DNA of 64,000 nt. It comes from Mesorhizobium wenxiniae. Its GTDB lineage: Bacteria > Pseudomonadota > Alphaproteobacteria > Rhizobiales > Rhizobiaceae. Location: NCBI RefSeq assembly GCF_002284535.1, contig NZ_NPKH01000035.1, forward strand, positions 124,001-188,000, in the 5' to 3' direction. How positions within the stretch are numbered: the stretch's first letter is position 1; every line of letters begins with the position of its first letter. Position numbers and translations under genes: made by a program. Positions 26,484 to 36,735 of this stretch are shown here, one piece after another. Below the pieces are notes generated by a model, which saw only the letters and a program-made list of their open reading frames with translations, was not told the DNA's origin and made no database searches.

Positions 26484-27471
26484 ATGCCTTACGCCAAAAG
26501 CCGGCCTTATCGCTCTTTCAGCCCTAGCCCTGCTTTTTTTCGGGCTGGCGACGCAATATGGTCCAGTTGCCAAAGACTACGTGCGCCAGCATGAAAACCA
26601 TAGCCGGCTCGTCGCGTTTTGGCGGAAGCTCATTCCAGAGCGGCGCGACGCACTCTTAAACGACGCCGCTGCGCCAACTGCTGGCAACCCGAATGGCGAC
26701 GTCCCTCTCGTCTTATTTTTGGACTACAACTGCCCGCGGTGCCGGGCGGAAGACCGTACAATCCAGCAAGCCCTCAAGCATGATCCCATGCTGAAGGTTG
26801 TCTACAAACATTGTCCGGGCAAGAGACCGGGTTCCAAATTTGCCGCACTGGCGGCGCTCGCCTCCAGCAAACAGGGAAAATATGAGGCGTTCCATCACGC
26901 CCTTATGGCTGCTCGCGGCCAGCTCAGCCAATTCGACATCTTGACTATCGCACGACACGTTGGCCTTGAGGTTGAGCAGCTCAAGCGGGACATGGAAGAC
27001 CGCGCCATCGAAAACGTCCTCGAGCGCAATTGCGCGCTCGCCAAGGAGCTGTACATCAACGTCACGCCGGCGTTGGTTCTCGGCGACGAAGTGATTTCAG
27101 GTGTGCTCAAGATTCACACGCTGGAACGCTTCATCGCCAAAGAGCGGGAAGAAGCTAAGCGTCGTGCCGGATCACAACTTCGGCATTTTGACAGCGTGGC
27201 GGCCGGTGCGATCCCGTTCTTTGGCCACGAGTGCCGCTTCTCGCGCCGGGCCAAATCTCTTATATGGCCCGGCAACGCGGTGCTAGCGTGCAAAGTCCTG
27301 CATTCAGCTCGCTTTCCTCAACTTGGCCGAACGCGATCGCACAGCTCGGGATCTATTCAGCCGGTCCTGGTGTTTCCGTTCCGCCATCGGCGTCTTTCAC
27401 CGAAGCCTCGCCAGAAGATAGGCGGGAGGCGCGCCGACGCCTGCTTCAGATCGCGGCCGGCGCGACGATGA
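26484..27471 (+). pseudogene. DsbA-like thiol oxidoreductase gene with frameshifts at both ends
   Basis: The core encodes a DsbA-type thioredoxin-fold protein with active site DYNCPRCRAEDR (CPRC), VVYKHCPG and the cis-proline region INVTPALVLGDEVISG. The ATG at 26484, after TTGGAG, begins MPYAKS in the wrong frame; removing one T near 26489 would give MPTPKAGLIALSALALLFFG, a good signal anchor joined to the core. At the 3' end the frame lacks one C present in the partial copy at 40 kb, so the ORF runs about 90 codons past the expected stop to 27471. A product could still begin at GTG 26581, but it would lack an export signal. Confidence 0.7.
26921..27281 (+). repeat. 361-bp direct repeat, copy 1 (3' half of DsbA-like gene)
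   Basis: Nearly identical to 39960-40321 over the whole length, with a handful of substitutions and one base fewer. It includes the last part of the DsbA-like gene and about 90 bp beyond its expected stop. Confidence 0.92.
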
Positions 27472-28214
27472 TCGTCATGGGCTCTCGCCCCCCTGGGGTG
27501 ATCGTACAAGTCCCGATTGTCAGAAGAATCTGTTGACGTGGACGCCTCGGCGCCAAGCTCGCGCCACCTGTCGACAGCGCGGCCCTTGGCGTGTTGGATA
27601 AAACCGCAAAGCGGTTGCAAGAAATCCCGTTCGGATTGACGAAAATGACGGTGGCCGCACCCATGCACCTCGATCATGCCATTCAAGGCCGAGGCTGGTC
27701 GAGGTCACCTCATTGAGGATGACGGCGGCCGGAATTGCCTGGATCAAGCAGCCAATCGTGGTGCGCGACACCTCATTTATTGAATTGAGGGTGGCGCCGG
27801 TGTTCCGGCATTGAAGTCCTGATATCAATTGTGCGACAGGCTGCCTCATCGAACCGCTGGCGGAGGCAAGCGTGGGCTGCAGCACCAGATCACAGGCATG
27901 CCGCCAGCGAGGCCATCCCATGTGCTTAATGGCCATGCCGCCAAGATCGAATTCGCTACCCGCATGAAACCTCGGTGTGGTGGAGGTGTTGAGAGGCACC
28001 TGCGCCAGGCTGGCGAACGGTTAGAAGCGGGCAAAACCCGTAGCTCAGCTCATAGCCCGCCTAAACAAAGGCGGGCATCTTAGAAGGCCGCAGTCCTTCG
28101 GACTTAGGTCCAAAAGAGCGGCCCAGGTGATTTCGCAAGCCGGGCGGGGGTTTGCGCCGTTCGCATCAAGAGCTGTCCGCCCGGCCAATTCTGTCCCTTA
28201 CATAAACCTGACAA
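27472..28214. other. Gene-poor region with a hairpin
   Basis: No gene supported on either strand. A perfect inverted repeat GCCCGCCT / AGGCGGGC at 28055-28076 with a six-base loop lies 139 bp past the stop of the thioredoxin-TPR gene and could be its terminator, though no T-run is present on the minus strand. Confidence 0.4.
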
Positions 28215-29408
28215 TCAGCCGCAAACGGTATACCAGCTGTCGAATCGGCCATTGTTTGGAACCGCACACAGAGCGCCGTAACAAACCTTCTCACCCTTGA
28301 AGTAGGCCAGGAACTGCAGTAAATGCGATATTTCGCCCTGTTCATCTTCGTCCCGGATAAGCTCCGGACCGCCCTGCGACTTCAGTGCCAGCTCGATCAA
28401 CTCGATCGCCCGATCTTTGTTGCCGCTCTCGTGATAGTACAGGGCTGCCAAACGATAAGGCAGGAGCTTACGTTTGTCGCTTTCCGGGGGATTCAGTGCC
28501 AGGATGTGTTCGGACAGCTGTTTTCCCATCGCCAAGCGCTCAGCAGACGGAAAGTGCGAATGGTCAAGGTTCGGAAAGAAGAGCTCGTCTAACGCCGCAA
28601 CCATCCAATTCTCGGAGTTTCTGTTGATCGCGTCGCGAACGAATTGGCGCATGACGGGCAAGCCGACCTGCATGTCCTTCATTTTGTGAAGCAACAGATT
28701 CACATGAGAACGGCGGAAACCGAGGTTGTCCGGCATCAAGGCGATGCCTTCTTCGATCGCCGAGAGCGCCGTCTTCCAATCCTTTTTCTCCACCGCCGCC
28801 CGATATCTGTCCTTGATCGGCTTCTTCAGCGCTTGTTCGCGCGCTATGGGTTCGCCTTCTGCGATCCGCTCCGCATCGGCGGATTTTGCCTGATCGCTGG
28901 TGCGCCAGCTGCCGTTAAGCACCTTCGGCAAGACCTCATCGAGTTCCGTCGGTTCACCAATAAAGGCGATGCAGCCGTCTCGGTCGACCACGAAACTGGT
29001 GGGAATCCAGAAAGAAAAGCTGGGCTCCATCCAAAGCTTGTCCATTTCGCCTGTGGAGTCGAATGCGATCCGATAGTTCAGATTCGGGAACTTTTCCGTC
29101 AACCAAGCGTCCAACGTGCTTCGGGCCTCATCGGCCGTTGGAGCGCGTTCACTAGCCGCGACTCCTACGATCTCAACGCCGCTTTCCCTGTATTTCTCCT
29201 GCAGCTGCATCAGATGGGGCATCCCGTCCACACACGAACCGCACCAAGTTGCCCAAAATTCGACGATGTACACTTTGCCGGGCTCGAAGCTGGTGAGGGG
29301 CTCGCCACGCAGCCAGGTTTCCGCTTGAATCGAAGGAGCCGGGGACTCGATCTGCAACACCACGTTGTTCTCCAAAGCCGTTGTCAAAGGTTGTGAGATT
29401 TTCTGCAC
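28215..29408 (-). CDS. Thioredoxin-domain (TlpA/ResA-like) protein with TPR-like C-terminus
   Basis: 397 residues. The N-terminal part (about 25-165) is a TlpA/ResA-type thioredoxin with YIVEFWATWCGSCVDGMPHL (active site WCGSC) and a cis-proline in FWIPTSFVVDRDG. The C-terminal half is alpha-helical with paired-helix repeats (KKDWKTALSAIEEGIALMPD, KDRAIELIELALK) like TPRs. There is no signal peptide, unlike most TlpA/ResA proteins, so it is predicted to be cytosolic; a role in thiol redox or scaffolding is a guess. No partner gene is adjacent. Confidence 0.82.
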   Translation of the reverse strand: MQKISQPLTTALENNVVLQIESPAPSIQAETWLRGEPLTSFEPGKVYIVEFWATWCGSCVDGMPHLMQLQEKYRESGVEIVGVAASERAPTADEARSTLDAWLTEKFPNLNYRIAFDSTGEMDKLWMEPSFSFWIPTSFVVDRDGCIAFIGEPTELDEVLPKVLNGSWRTSDQAKSADAERIAEGEPIAREQALKKPIKDRYRAAVEKKDWKTALSAIEEGIALMPDNLGFRRSHVNLLLHKMKDMQVGLPVMRQFVRDAINRNSENWMVAALDELFFPNLDHSHFPSAERLAMGKQLSEHILALNPPESDKRKLLPYRLAALYYHESGNKDRAIELIELALKSQGGPELIRDEDEQGEISHLLQFLAYFKGEKVCYGALCAVPNNGRFDSWYTVCG

Positions 29409-30109
29409 GAGCTTATTTCCCTCTCAGAGACGGCACACGGTTCAGGGGAGAGAACATCCTCGTCTGCTCCATTGCATACCGTCCTGCTGCAAGCGTTGCA
29501 AGGTCCATGCCAGCGGGCTCAGCGCGCAAGTGCATGAATATGCTTTGAAAACCCTCCGCAGTGCCCGGATGGCGGTTGGATTGAACCTGACAAGTTTCTG
29601 CCTTTGTCAGGTTTTGAACGCGCATTGCCCGTGTTTCGCGCCGCCAGAAAAGCGTGGCCCATCCGCACGATCCTGAAGCCCAAACCGTCGAACACGTGCG
29701 ACACCGCCGCAATATGTCGTGCCATGCATCGATGCCAAGCGCCTCGGCGTTGAGCTCGCAGCACGCCAGAACATCATCGACGAGACGTTCAAGCTCGACC
29801 CGGGAACGGGAAAACGGCCCGAGGTTTGGCCTTGGTCGGGACGGCCGAACGGCAATATCGCCGAGAGGGAAAGACGCAGAAGAAGATCATCACACCCGGC
29901 GAGCCGAAAGTGTCGGCAAGCCATCGCAGAAGGCAGCAAACATGCAGGCCCAGACGTATCGCTGGGCGATCTGAGGGAGTGGCATACGTTGCGCGCCTGG
30001 TGCAGAAATTGCTCGCATCATGCCGAAGTAAGGTCGGCCGCGCTAATCCGCCGGTATGGCAAAGGCGCACTATTCAGCACGGTCGAGGGCACTTGGTTGC
30101 CCGGGAATT
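29409..30109. other. Gene-poor region containing a dispersed repeat
   Basis: No intact gene. Positions 29639-29775 are similar to 41656-41790 (see repeat entries). Around 29980-30090 a frame reads TLRAWCRNCSHHAEV and ALIRRYGKGALF, resembling a short conserved alphaproteobacterial hypothetical protein, but it is not continuous. Confidence 0.35.
29639..29775 (+). repeat. Dispersed ~135-bp repeat, copy 1
   Basis: Begins CCGCCAGAAAAGCGTGGCC and includes TGCATCGATGCCAAGCG and CTCGGCGTTGAGCTCG, shared with 41656-41790 at roughly 80-85 percent by eye. It is probably a fragment of the same ancestral gene or element. Confidence 0.75.
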
Positions 30110-30445
30110 GAACCGGCTCATCACTGGTCAGTGATAATGCCAGCCAGTTCATCTCGAACGCCATCCTCTCCTGCGCGGATCAGAACCGGTCGAATGGCAT
30201 TCCATGCGCATGGCAAGCATCGCTATCGCCTGTGGCGCGCCGACTGCAACACCGCGCGGCCGCACTCCCAAATCGCCTGGCAGACACCGGCCAAGTTCGC
30301 CACCACCTTCAATCCGCGACGGTCGCTCGCCCTGCGCTATGCGAAAGGCTCCGCGCCAGCCCCCGTCGCTTCACCCGCCCAGCAGCGCACAACCCACGCC
30401 GGAAACGAACCCAAAACTGGAGAAACTCGGGGCGACGTCATTTAG
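30110..30445 (+). pseudogene. IS3-family transposase (OrfB) remnant
   Basis: Successive frames give DNASQFISNAIL (from the DNGSEFIS region of the rve catalytic domain) and then CNTARPHSQIAWQTPAKFAT, the characteristic end of OrfB. Frames differ and the N-terminal half is missing. It abuts the gabD pseudogene. Confidence 0.7.
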
Positions 30446-32003
30446 ATTCCACCCATGCAGAGGTACTTCATTTCGAGGTAGTCTTCGAGCCCGTGGCGGG
30501 AACCCTCCCGCCCGATGCCGGACTGCTTCATGCCGCCAAAGGGCGCCGCTTCCGAAGACATACGCCCCGTATTGATGCCAATCATGCCATATTCCAATGC
30601 CTCGGCCACGCGCCAGACACGCCTCAGGTTCGAGGCATGGAAATAGGCGGCGAGCCCGTAAATCGTGTCGTTTGCCTCACAGACAACCTGATCCGCATCG
30701 TGGAAGCGGATGATCGGCGCCAACGGCCCGAAAGTCTCCTCTTGCGCAACCGCCATGATGCTGGAGATCTCGGTGAAGGCTGTGGGTTGAAAACGTTCGG
30801 CCCCGCATCGAATTATCCCACCCTTAGCAACGGCATCTGCGATGTGGGACTCGATCTTGGCCAAAGCATGCATGTCGATGAGTGGTCAGACGTCCACTCC
30901 CGGAGCGAAGCCGTCGCCAACCGATAAGTGCCGGACTTTCTCCACGAACTTCTCGACGAACTCATCGTGAACGCTCGATTGGACGTAAAGCCGGTTCGAT
31001 GAAACGCAAGTCTGGCCGGCATTGCGGAACTTCGCCTGGATCGCCCCGTCAACGGCAGCGTCAATATCCGCGTCGTCGAAGACGATGAAGGGCGCATTGC
31101 CGCCGAGCTCGAGGCTGACCTTCTTGATCTAGTCCGAGCACTGGCGCATGAGCAGTCGGCCAACCTCGGTGGAGCCTGTAAAGCTGATGTTTCGGACCTT
31201 GGCATTGGAGCAGAGTTCGCGGCCCCACGCGATCACCTTCGGACGCATAGACCAGGTTGACAACGCCGTCAGGAAAGCCGGCTTGCTGCGCGAGGGCAAA
31301 CATTGCACCTGCCACGAGCGGCGTCTGTTCAGCAGGTTTGAGCACGATCGCGCAGCCCGCCGCCAGGGCCGGCGAGATCTTGCGCGCCACCATCGACGCT
31401 GGGAAATTCCATGGCGTAATCGTGCCGACGACACCGATCTGCTGATTGATCACCATCATCCGACGGTCTGTAGACGGTGCGGAGATCGTCTCGCCATAGA
31501 TGCGATTGGCTTCTTCGGCGTACCATTGCAGATACGCGGCCGCATGCGAAACCTCCGACTTGGCTTCGGCAAACGGCTTGCCCATTTCCGCAGTCAGAAT
31601 CGCGGCGAGATCGCCTGCATGGCGATGATCAGCTGATGCCATCGCCAAAGAAGGTCGCTGCGCTCTCGGGCGGTCAGCGCCGCCCATCCAGGCTGCGCGA
31701 CATAGGCCTCGTCTACCGCAGCCCGTGTCTCCTCCACGCCCATGTCGGACGTCCTGCCAGCACTTCGCCGCTCGACGGGTTGAGGACCACAAATGACCGC
31801 TCGCGAACTGACGTGCCAAGTGCCGGCAGGCGATGGACGGCGCCAAACAGGTCCGGGGATTTCAGTGGCGGATCATCGGCAGGCACAGGGGCAAACCGGG
31901 TTCCTCTCAAAGGCAGCTGATATGTATAATCGGCAGAGCCTCGGCGTGTACTCCGCACCTGCGGGTCCTTATAGGGCCTCGGCCATACGGCTGGTAGACC
32001 ATC
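30442..32003 (-). pseudogene. Decayed aldehyde dehydrogenase (gabD-like), paralogue of 54878-56335
   Basis: Homologous along its length to the intact gene at 54878-56335, and the similarity continues upstream to about 32003. Protein pieces include ITPWNFPASMVARKISPALA, ALEYGMIGINTGRMSSEAAP and AEEANRIYGETISAPSTDRR. It is broken by an amber codon at about 31130 where the intact copy has Gln (DQIKK) and by several frameshifts. It cannot encode an active enzyme. Confidence 0.9.
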
Positions 32004-32608
32004 CACTCAACTTGAAAGGGAGAATTCTTGAACGCTTCTGGTCGATGGCTTGCGGTTCTCATCAGGTGCAAACTGAACAATGGACATCGGCTTCCCGACC
32101 GCGCGTACCGGCCATCGGTCCGAATAGCAGCAGTGCAGCCAAATGCCTTTTTTGAGCATCATCGGATTGAAATTGCTTTCAAAAGTCCTCGATCTTGCCG
32201 CCCCCCATCGCGAGCGCCACAAACGGGCGTGGAAAATCAAAAGGGACCACAATCGAGAATCAGCACGGTGATGCCTTCTTTGCGACCGTAGGCACGCAGA
32301 TCATCTGCCAGCTGGGCTCGGGACCGTGCAGGTCGCGCCCCAAAAAACGAGAAGGGGGGTCGTTGTGGTGGAAGAGGTCGGGGATTTTCGAAAGAGCGTC
32401 GTTTACGGCGGGTCGTCCCTGTAGAGCATTCCCCTCGAATGCGACCGCCTTCAAAGGAGGACTTGCCATCGACGCCACGCTGATAACCGCTGCTGGCAAG
32501 CTGGAACTCAATACCGGTTAATTGCACTGAGGGCGGCGGCAACCACCCCTCGAAAACTTTTTGCCCGGGGGCTTAAGCTCGGAAAGAGTGTTCCTTATCA
32601 TATTGTGT
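32004..32608. other. Gene-poor stretch
   Basis: Minus-strand frames contain ADDLRAYGRKEGITVLILDC and related pieces in neighbouring frames, suggesting a degraded gene, but I do not recognise the family. Nothing else is supported. Confidence 0.3.
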
Positions 32609-33330
32609 TCAAAGTAAATGGACGTGGTGCGTTTCGTGGGTTGAATCACATAAAGTAGTCTGTGTTAACGTCTGCCAAACCACGTTCCCTTGCCGGTTCC
32701 ATGTTGGGGCTAGATGGTTTATTTCGACCAGGGTTGCCACATGTTTTTTGACGGTGTTCCGGTTTGCACCGGTCAGGTTGACGATCTCGCCAATGGTCAT
32801 TCGCCCGCGCTCCTTGATGGCTTCAACTATTTGAAGGGAGAGTTCCGGAAGCGTACCGAGTACGAGACGCTCGCGCTCGATTTTCTTCTCAAGCCGCTGC
32901 TTTTGCTGCTGAAGAGCGCGCAGGAAATAAACAGCCCAGGGCTGCCAATTAGGCCTCGGACTGCGGATCGTTTTTTGAGTTTGCCGAAGCGCCAGATAGT
33001 AGCCCTCCTTGCTGTTCTCGATCACGCTTTCGAGCGAAGAGTAAGGCACATAAGCATAGCCACTGCGCATCAGCAGAAGCGTCGTCAGAACGCGATAGCC
33101 TTCCATTGCCGTCCTGGAATGGATGGATCTCCAAAAAGACCACCGTGAACATTGCCACGACGAGCAGAGATCTCGACCGCATCGACTGCGCCAGGCCGAC
33201 GCCCGAAGGGATTGTGCAGACGATCGAGCGGTTACGTCGCCGGCGCTAGAAAATAGGCCCTCCACTGAGCATCTATCATTAGCCTGAACTTTCGAGCCCT
33301 TGCCAAGCTTTGTCGGGGCGGTCTCGCCCA
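32609..33330 (-). pseudogene. Fic-domain protein, truncated and frameshifted
   Basis: One frame gives MFTVVFLEIHPFQDGNGRLSR, shortened here to its key part HPFQDGNGR, the catalytic motif of Fic AMPylating enzymes. The neighbouring frame continues with VLTTLLLMRSGYAYVPY, AVYFLRALQQQKQRLEKKI and a C-terminal winged helix (GRMTIGEIVNLTGANRNTV). The frame change falls directly after the motif at about 33113, and the N-terminal inhibitory and core helices are absent. It was a Fic-HTH protein; it is now non-functional. Confidence 0.82.
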
Positions 33331-33384
33331 TCACGGCTGGGAAGTGCGGTCCATGGAAACCGGCGTATCAGTTAGATCGATCAT

Positions 33385-35223
33385 CTATGCAAACCCTTCG
33401 ATGCGTTCGTGGACAATCGCGCGCATTTGCTCCGCCATCTTCGCGCCTTGAGAGCCGTCTGATAGAGGCGGCGGCAATTCGAGGTGGTTGAGCGCGCGTG
33501 AGAGGGCTGCAACAAGATCGTCGATGCTGGTATCCGCATCGGCTGCCTTGAGGCCAGCCGTGCTCGCGAAAGCCTTGAAGTCGGCGCGCCGCAGACGATC
33601 GTCCTTGCCGTTCAGCTTGAGGGCCATCCGGTCTTTTTCGAGGCGTGGAAACACGCGAGTCGTGACCGCGTCGTAGAGCGGAGCCATGCGAACTGAGCTG
33701 AATTGCGTGCTGCCGGGCTCTGCGATTTCCAGCAGTGCCATGTTCTTCAGGTGCATGTCGCCATCGGCGATCAGCCAGGCGAATAAGGATCGCTTCAGGA
33801 CAAGCAGGACGTCTTCTTCGGGAGAGGTCGATAGCGGCCTTAGTGCCCGCGCGATGCGCTCCATCGTGCCGTCGTATTTTGCTTCGGTGGGCACGCCAAG
33901 TACCGAGCAGAAGTCCTCAAGCGCGAGCAGGTGTTTGTCCTCGAGGCTCGTTCTGATATCGAACCGCTCCACGAGTAGCGCCGGAGGCATCCCGTCAGGC
34001 ATCGGGACGAGCGCTGTCGCGGGCGTCTTGAAACCGGCCGCGCTGCCCAAAGCGAGCGACTGCCATTCGATAACTGGCAGGGCCTCAAATCCGCCCGTAC
34101 CCGCAGGTTTGAGAATGTGGGTAAAAGGCCGGCCGATACTGGGAGAGAGGGTGCCATCCGCACTGAGGAACATAGGCGCTTTGATCTGAACACCCGAAAG
34201 GCGAGGCGTATCAGTACGCTCGAATATCTGTGCGAAATTGCGTTCGAAACTCTGCTCCAGGTCGCCGCGACCCGGCCCTGCATACTGGCCAGTGAAGACA
34301 GTGTTTCTAGTGAAGCCATTGAGCCGGGTTAACAGGATGTCGGGCGGCAGGGCGGAGAGATCGCTCGCACGCTCGACGATGGTGATGTTGGACATGTAGC
34401 GTTTGCCCGAGCGTAGCGTCGCGCGCTCGTCGCGGTCGTTCAACACTGACTCAAGCCAGCCTTCAGGCAGCAGCGACAGAATGAAAGGAGGGAGCTTGCC
34501 CGGCGTGGTCTGGCGAACAAGTGGCGGGCCCTGATCGTCTGCATTCCAGCGCCACTCAAAACCATCATGTGTGAGATTTCCGAGCGGAGCGCCGTGCCAC
34601 GCCACGATCAGATCGAGCGCGGCTCCGTTGCGTGCCGGTTCTGTGGTCAGTGGAGGGCGGAGGAAAAAGCGCTCGGCGTGCTCGCCCTCGCGATACCACT
34701 GGTTCGCGCGGGCAAGCGCCCATGTCGCGTCGGCAGCGCCCTGGGCGCTGCCGTATTGTTCTATGAGGCGGTTCGCGATTGCCTCGCGCATCGTCTCGTC
34801 GATGGATGCCGCGTGTTCGCTGCGCAGGCGGAAAGCTTCGAGGAAGCGCTGGCGCATCGAGGAGACGTCGATCCGGATTTCTCCCATTCCATCATCGACA
34901 ATCGCTTGAGCGACTGATGGGTGGTCGGGAGCTGCGTTCTGAATGATTTCCAGCAAGCGCAAGCGCCTGCGCTGTATTCGTCGCCCGCTCAGGAACAGGC
35001 GGCCATCCCGGGTCGGGCCGAGAAGCACAGCGCTCGCCGCCGAGAGGTAAGCGTTGGGATACAGGTATTTGGCGATGCGGACGGCGTGCTTGAGTATCGT
35101 GGCCTCGATATCCTCCCCGGCATCGACATAGATGCCGCGCATTAGCTGGACGAGCTTGCCCGTTTCAGCCTGATAGTGGCTGCGGGTTTTATCGATGTTT
35201 TCCCCAACGAGGTGAAGGGCCAT
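33385..35223 (-). CDS. AbiEi-like/HipA-kinase fusion protein
   Basis: 612 residues. Positions about 1-190 resemble an AbiEi-type antitoxin/regulator (KLVQLMRGIYVDAGEDIEA, YPNAYLSAASAVLLGP). From about 200 the HipA-type kinase follows: RLSGVQIKAPMFL (phosphate loop region of SGVQPK type), ALLVERFDIRT, and the catalytic loop LIADGDMHLKNMALL with APLYDAVTTR as the metal-binding segment. HipA is normally about 440 residues with a separate HipB partner; here a DNA-binding-type domain is fused. No HipB gene is adjacent. Two strong palindromes just upstream of ATG 35223 are probable autoregulatory operators. Confidence 0.78.
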   Translation of the reverse strand: MALHLVGENIDKTRSHYQAETGKLVQLMRGIYVDAGEDIEATILKHAVRIAKYLYPNAYLSAASAVLLGPTRDGRLFLSGRRIQRRRLRLLEIIQNAAPDHPSVAQAIVDDGMGEIRIDVSSMRQRFLEAFRLRSEHAASIDETMREAIANRLIEQYGSAQGAADATWALARANQWYREGEHAERFFLRPPLTTEPARNGAALDLIVAWHGAPLGNLTHDGFEWRWNADDQGPPLVRQTTPGKLPPFILSLLPEGWLESVLNDRDERATLRSGKRYMSNITIVERASDLSALPPDILLTRLNGFTRNTVFTGQYAGPGRGDLEQSFERNFAQIFERTDTPRLSGVQIKAPMFLSADGTLSPSIGRPFTHILKPAGTGGFEALPVIEWQSLALGSAAGFKTPATALVPMPDGMPPALLVERFDIRTSLEDKHLLALEDFCSVLGVPTEAKYDGTMERIARALRPLSTSPEEDVLLVLKRSLFAWLIADGDMHLKNMALLEIAEPGSTQFSSVRMAPLYDAVTTRVFPRLEKDRMALKLNGKDDRLRRADFKAFASTAGLKAADADTSIDDLVAALSRALNHLELPPPLSDGSQGAKMAEQMRAIVHERIEGFA

Positions 35224-35226
35224 TTT

Positions 35227-35323
35227 CTAACTTTCCCGTATCTGATATACGGGAAAGCTAGCATAATCGGCTTCATATTCAAGAGTTTCTAACTTTCCCG
35301 TATTTGGTATACGCAAAAGTTAG
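35227..35323. promoter_or_regulatory. Twin palindromic operators upstream of the HipA fusion
   Basis: Operator 1: CTAACTTTCCCGTAT (35227-35241), 5-base spacer, ATACGGGAAAGCTAG (35247-35261). Operator 2: the identical left arm (35289-35303), 5-base spacer, ATACGCAAAAGTTAG (35309-35323). Arms are 15 bp with one or two mismatches, and the two sites are 62 bp apart (about six helical turns). Their place directly at the start codon fits repression by the protein's own N-terminal domain. Confidence 0.8.
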
Positions 35324-35504
35324 AATACTTTCTCGGAACGACGGCGTTCTTCGGGTCGGGAATCGAACCACGGGAGAGAACCTGGTCTGCGAAGGCGAGC
35401 AGGCAGAACTCAAGGCGTTCATTCTGCCACACCATAGTCGGATCAGCCACACGTAGGTCGGCGAGTCCTTCAGCTATTGTAGAGCGTGGGATTATTCGCT
35501 GTCA

Positions 35505-36735
35505 CGGGCCAACGCCCATAATCGCGGGCTCGGCCGAAAGCAGCTTCTTCGCCGCCGCCCTGCCTGCTCGAGGATCACCTGCTCGATGAGGGCCGGGCGG
35601 CGCTGGATGTAGTCTATGCCGAGTTTGTCGAGCTGCAACCCGACAAGCGTGGCGGAAATCGGCCTGGAGGAACCCAGATTGTCGATAGCATAGGCGCCGA
35701 TCAGACACTTCTTGCTCGCTTCGAGTTCGGCCGCTGTTGGGCCTGTGTCCACCAGCTCCTTGATTAGTTGTCTTATCAGGTCGAGCGTCTCGGCCGCCCT
35801 GTCGGCGCGCGTCGACGTCGTCACGACAAGCATGTTGGGCTGGTAGTCTTCCAAGCTGGACGAGACACCGTAGGCAAGGCCGCGCTTTTCGCGCACTTCC
35901 TGGAACAGACGTGAGGTAAATCGTGAGCCTCCGACTATATCGTTCATCAGCTGTCCCGCGTAGAATTCCGGGTCGTTGCGTCCCATGGCGGGAAAAGCCA
36001 GCTGGAGCGAAGTCTGGGGGAGGGCGTTGCGACCTGCGTCCGCTCGCCGCTTCGGGGTGACATCAGGTACGGGGGCGAGCGCCTGTTTCTGAGGCAAATC
36101 GCCGAACAGCTGGTCGAGCCTTGCTCTCAGGGCTTTGGCATCTATGTCGCCTACGACCGCCACATGCAGCCCGTCGCGGGCGAAAGCGGCTTTGTGGAAG
36201 GCGCTTAGATCGGCGGGCGTTACGCTGGTCAGGCTCCCTTGGGCGGTCTCGAATACGGATGCGTGCCGTAGAGTCCGCGCCGCCAGGCCAGCTCGGGGAT
36301 CGCGTGAGGTTCGCGCTCATCGGCAATGATTTCGGAGAGAAGCTGGGCGCGTATGCGGTCGAAAACTGCTGGTATAGCCGGCTGCGGGTCCCGCCGCCGA
36401 GGATGTCGGCCAGCAGTCGAGCGCCTCGGCCTCGCCGGGTGCGGCCGTATGATAGGACGGCACCATCCATTGCGTGGAAAAGCGCGGCACCGAAATGCGC
36501 ACGCCGGTCAGCGTCACCGTGCGCTTGGCGTTTTGCTCCGGCTCGACTGGGCGGATGCGGGTTAGACCAGGAGCCGTCGGCACGGTTCCCTACGTCTTAT
36601 CGGCCAGCGCCTTGACCGTTTCCGGCTCGACATCGCCGGCCACCACCAGGACGGCGTTGCTGGGCGTGTAATATTTGTCATAGAAGGCTCTGGAGTCGGT
36701 GCCGTAGCGGATCGTGTTGGAATTTGGCGGAGCAG
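35505..36735 (-). pseudogene. Decayed M16 zinc protease, internally deleted paralogue of 56761-59340
   Basis: The 3' part matches the C-terminal M16 domain of the intact protein (AVVGDIDAKALRARLDQLFG, SRLFQEVREKRGLAYGVSS). The 5' part matches the middle of the N-terminal domain (SVPRFSTQWMVPSYHTAAPG). The region between is missing, so the two half-domains are joined, and frames change at least twice. The 5' end is cut by the IS256-type element at about 36735, removing the HFFEH zinc motif. Confidence 0.85.

Noticed and set aside
35355..35405. GGGAATCGAACC as part of a minus-strand tRNA gene or att site
   Set aside because: A T-loop-like string is present but no acceptor, D or anticodon stems can be formed around it.
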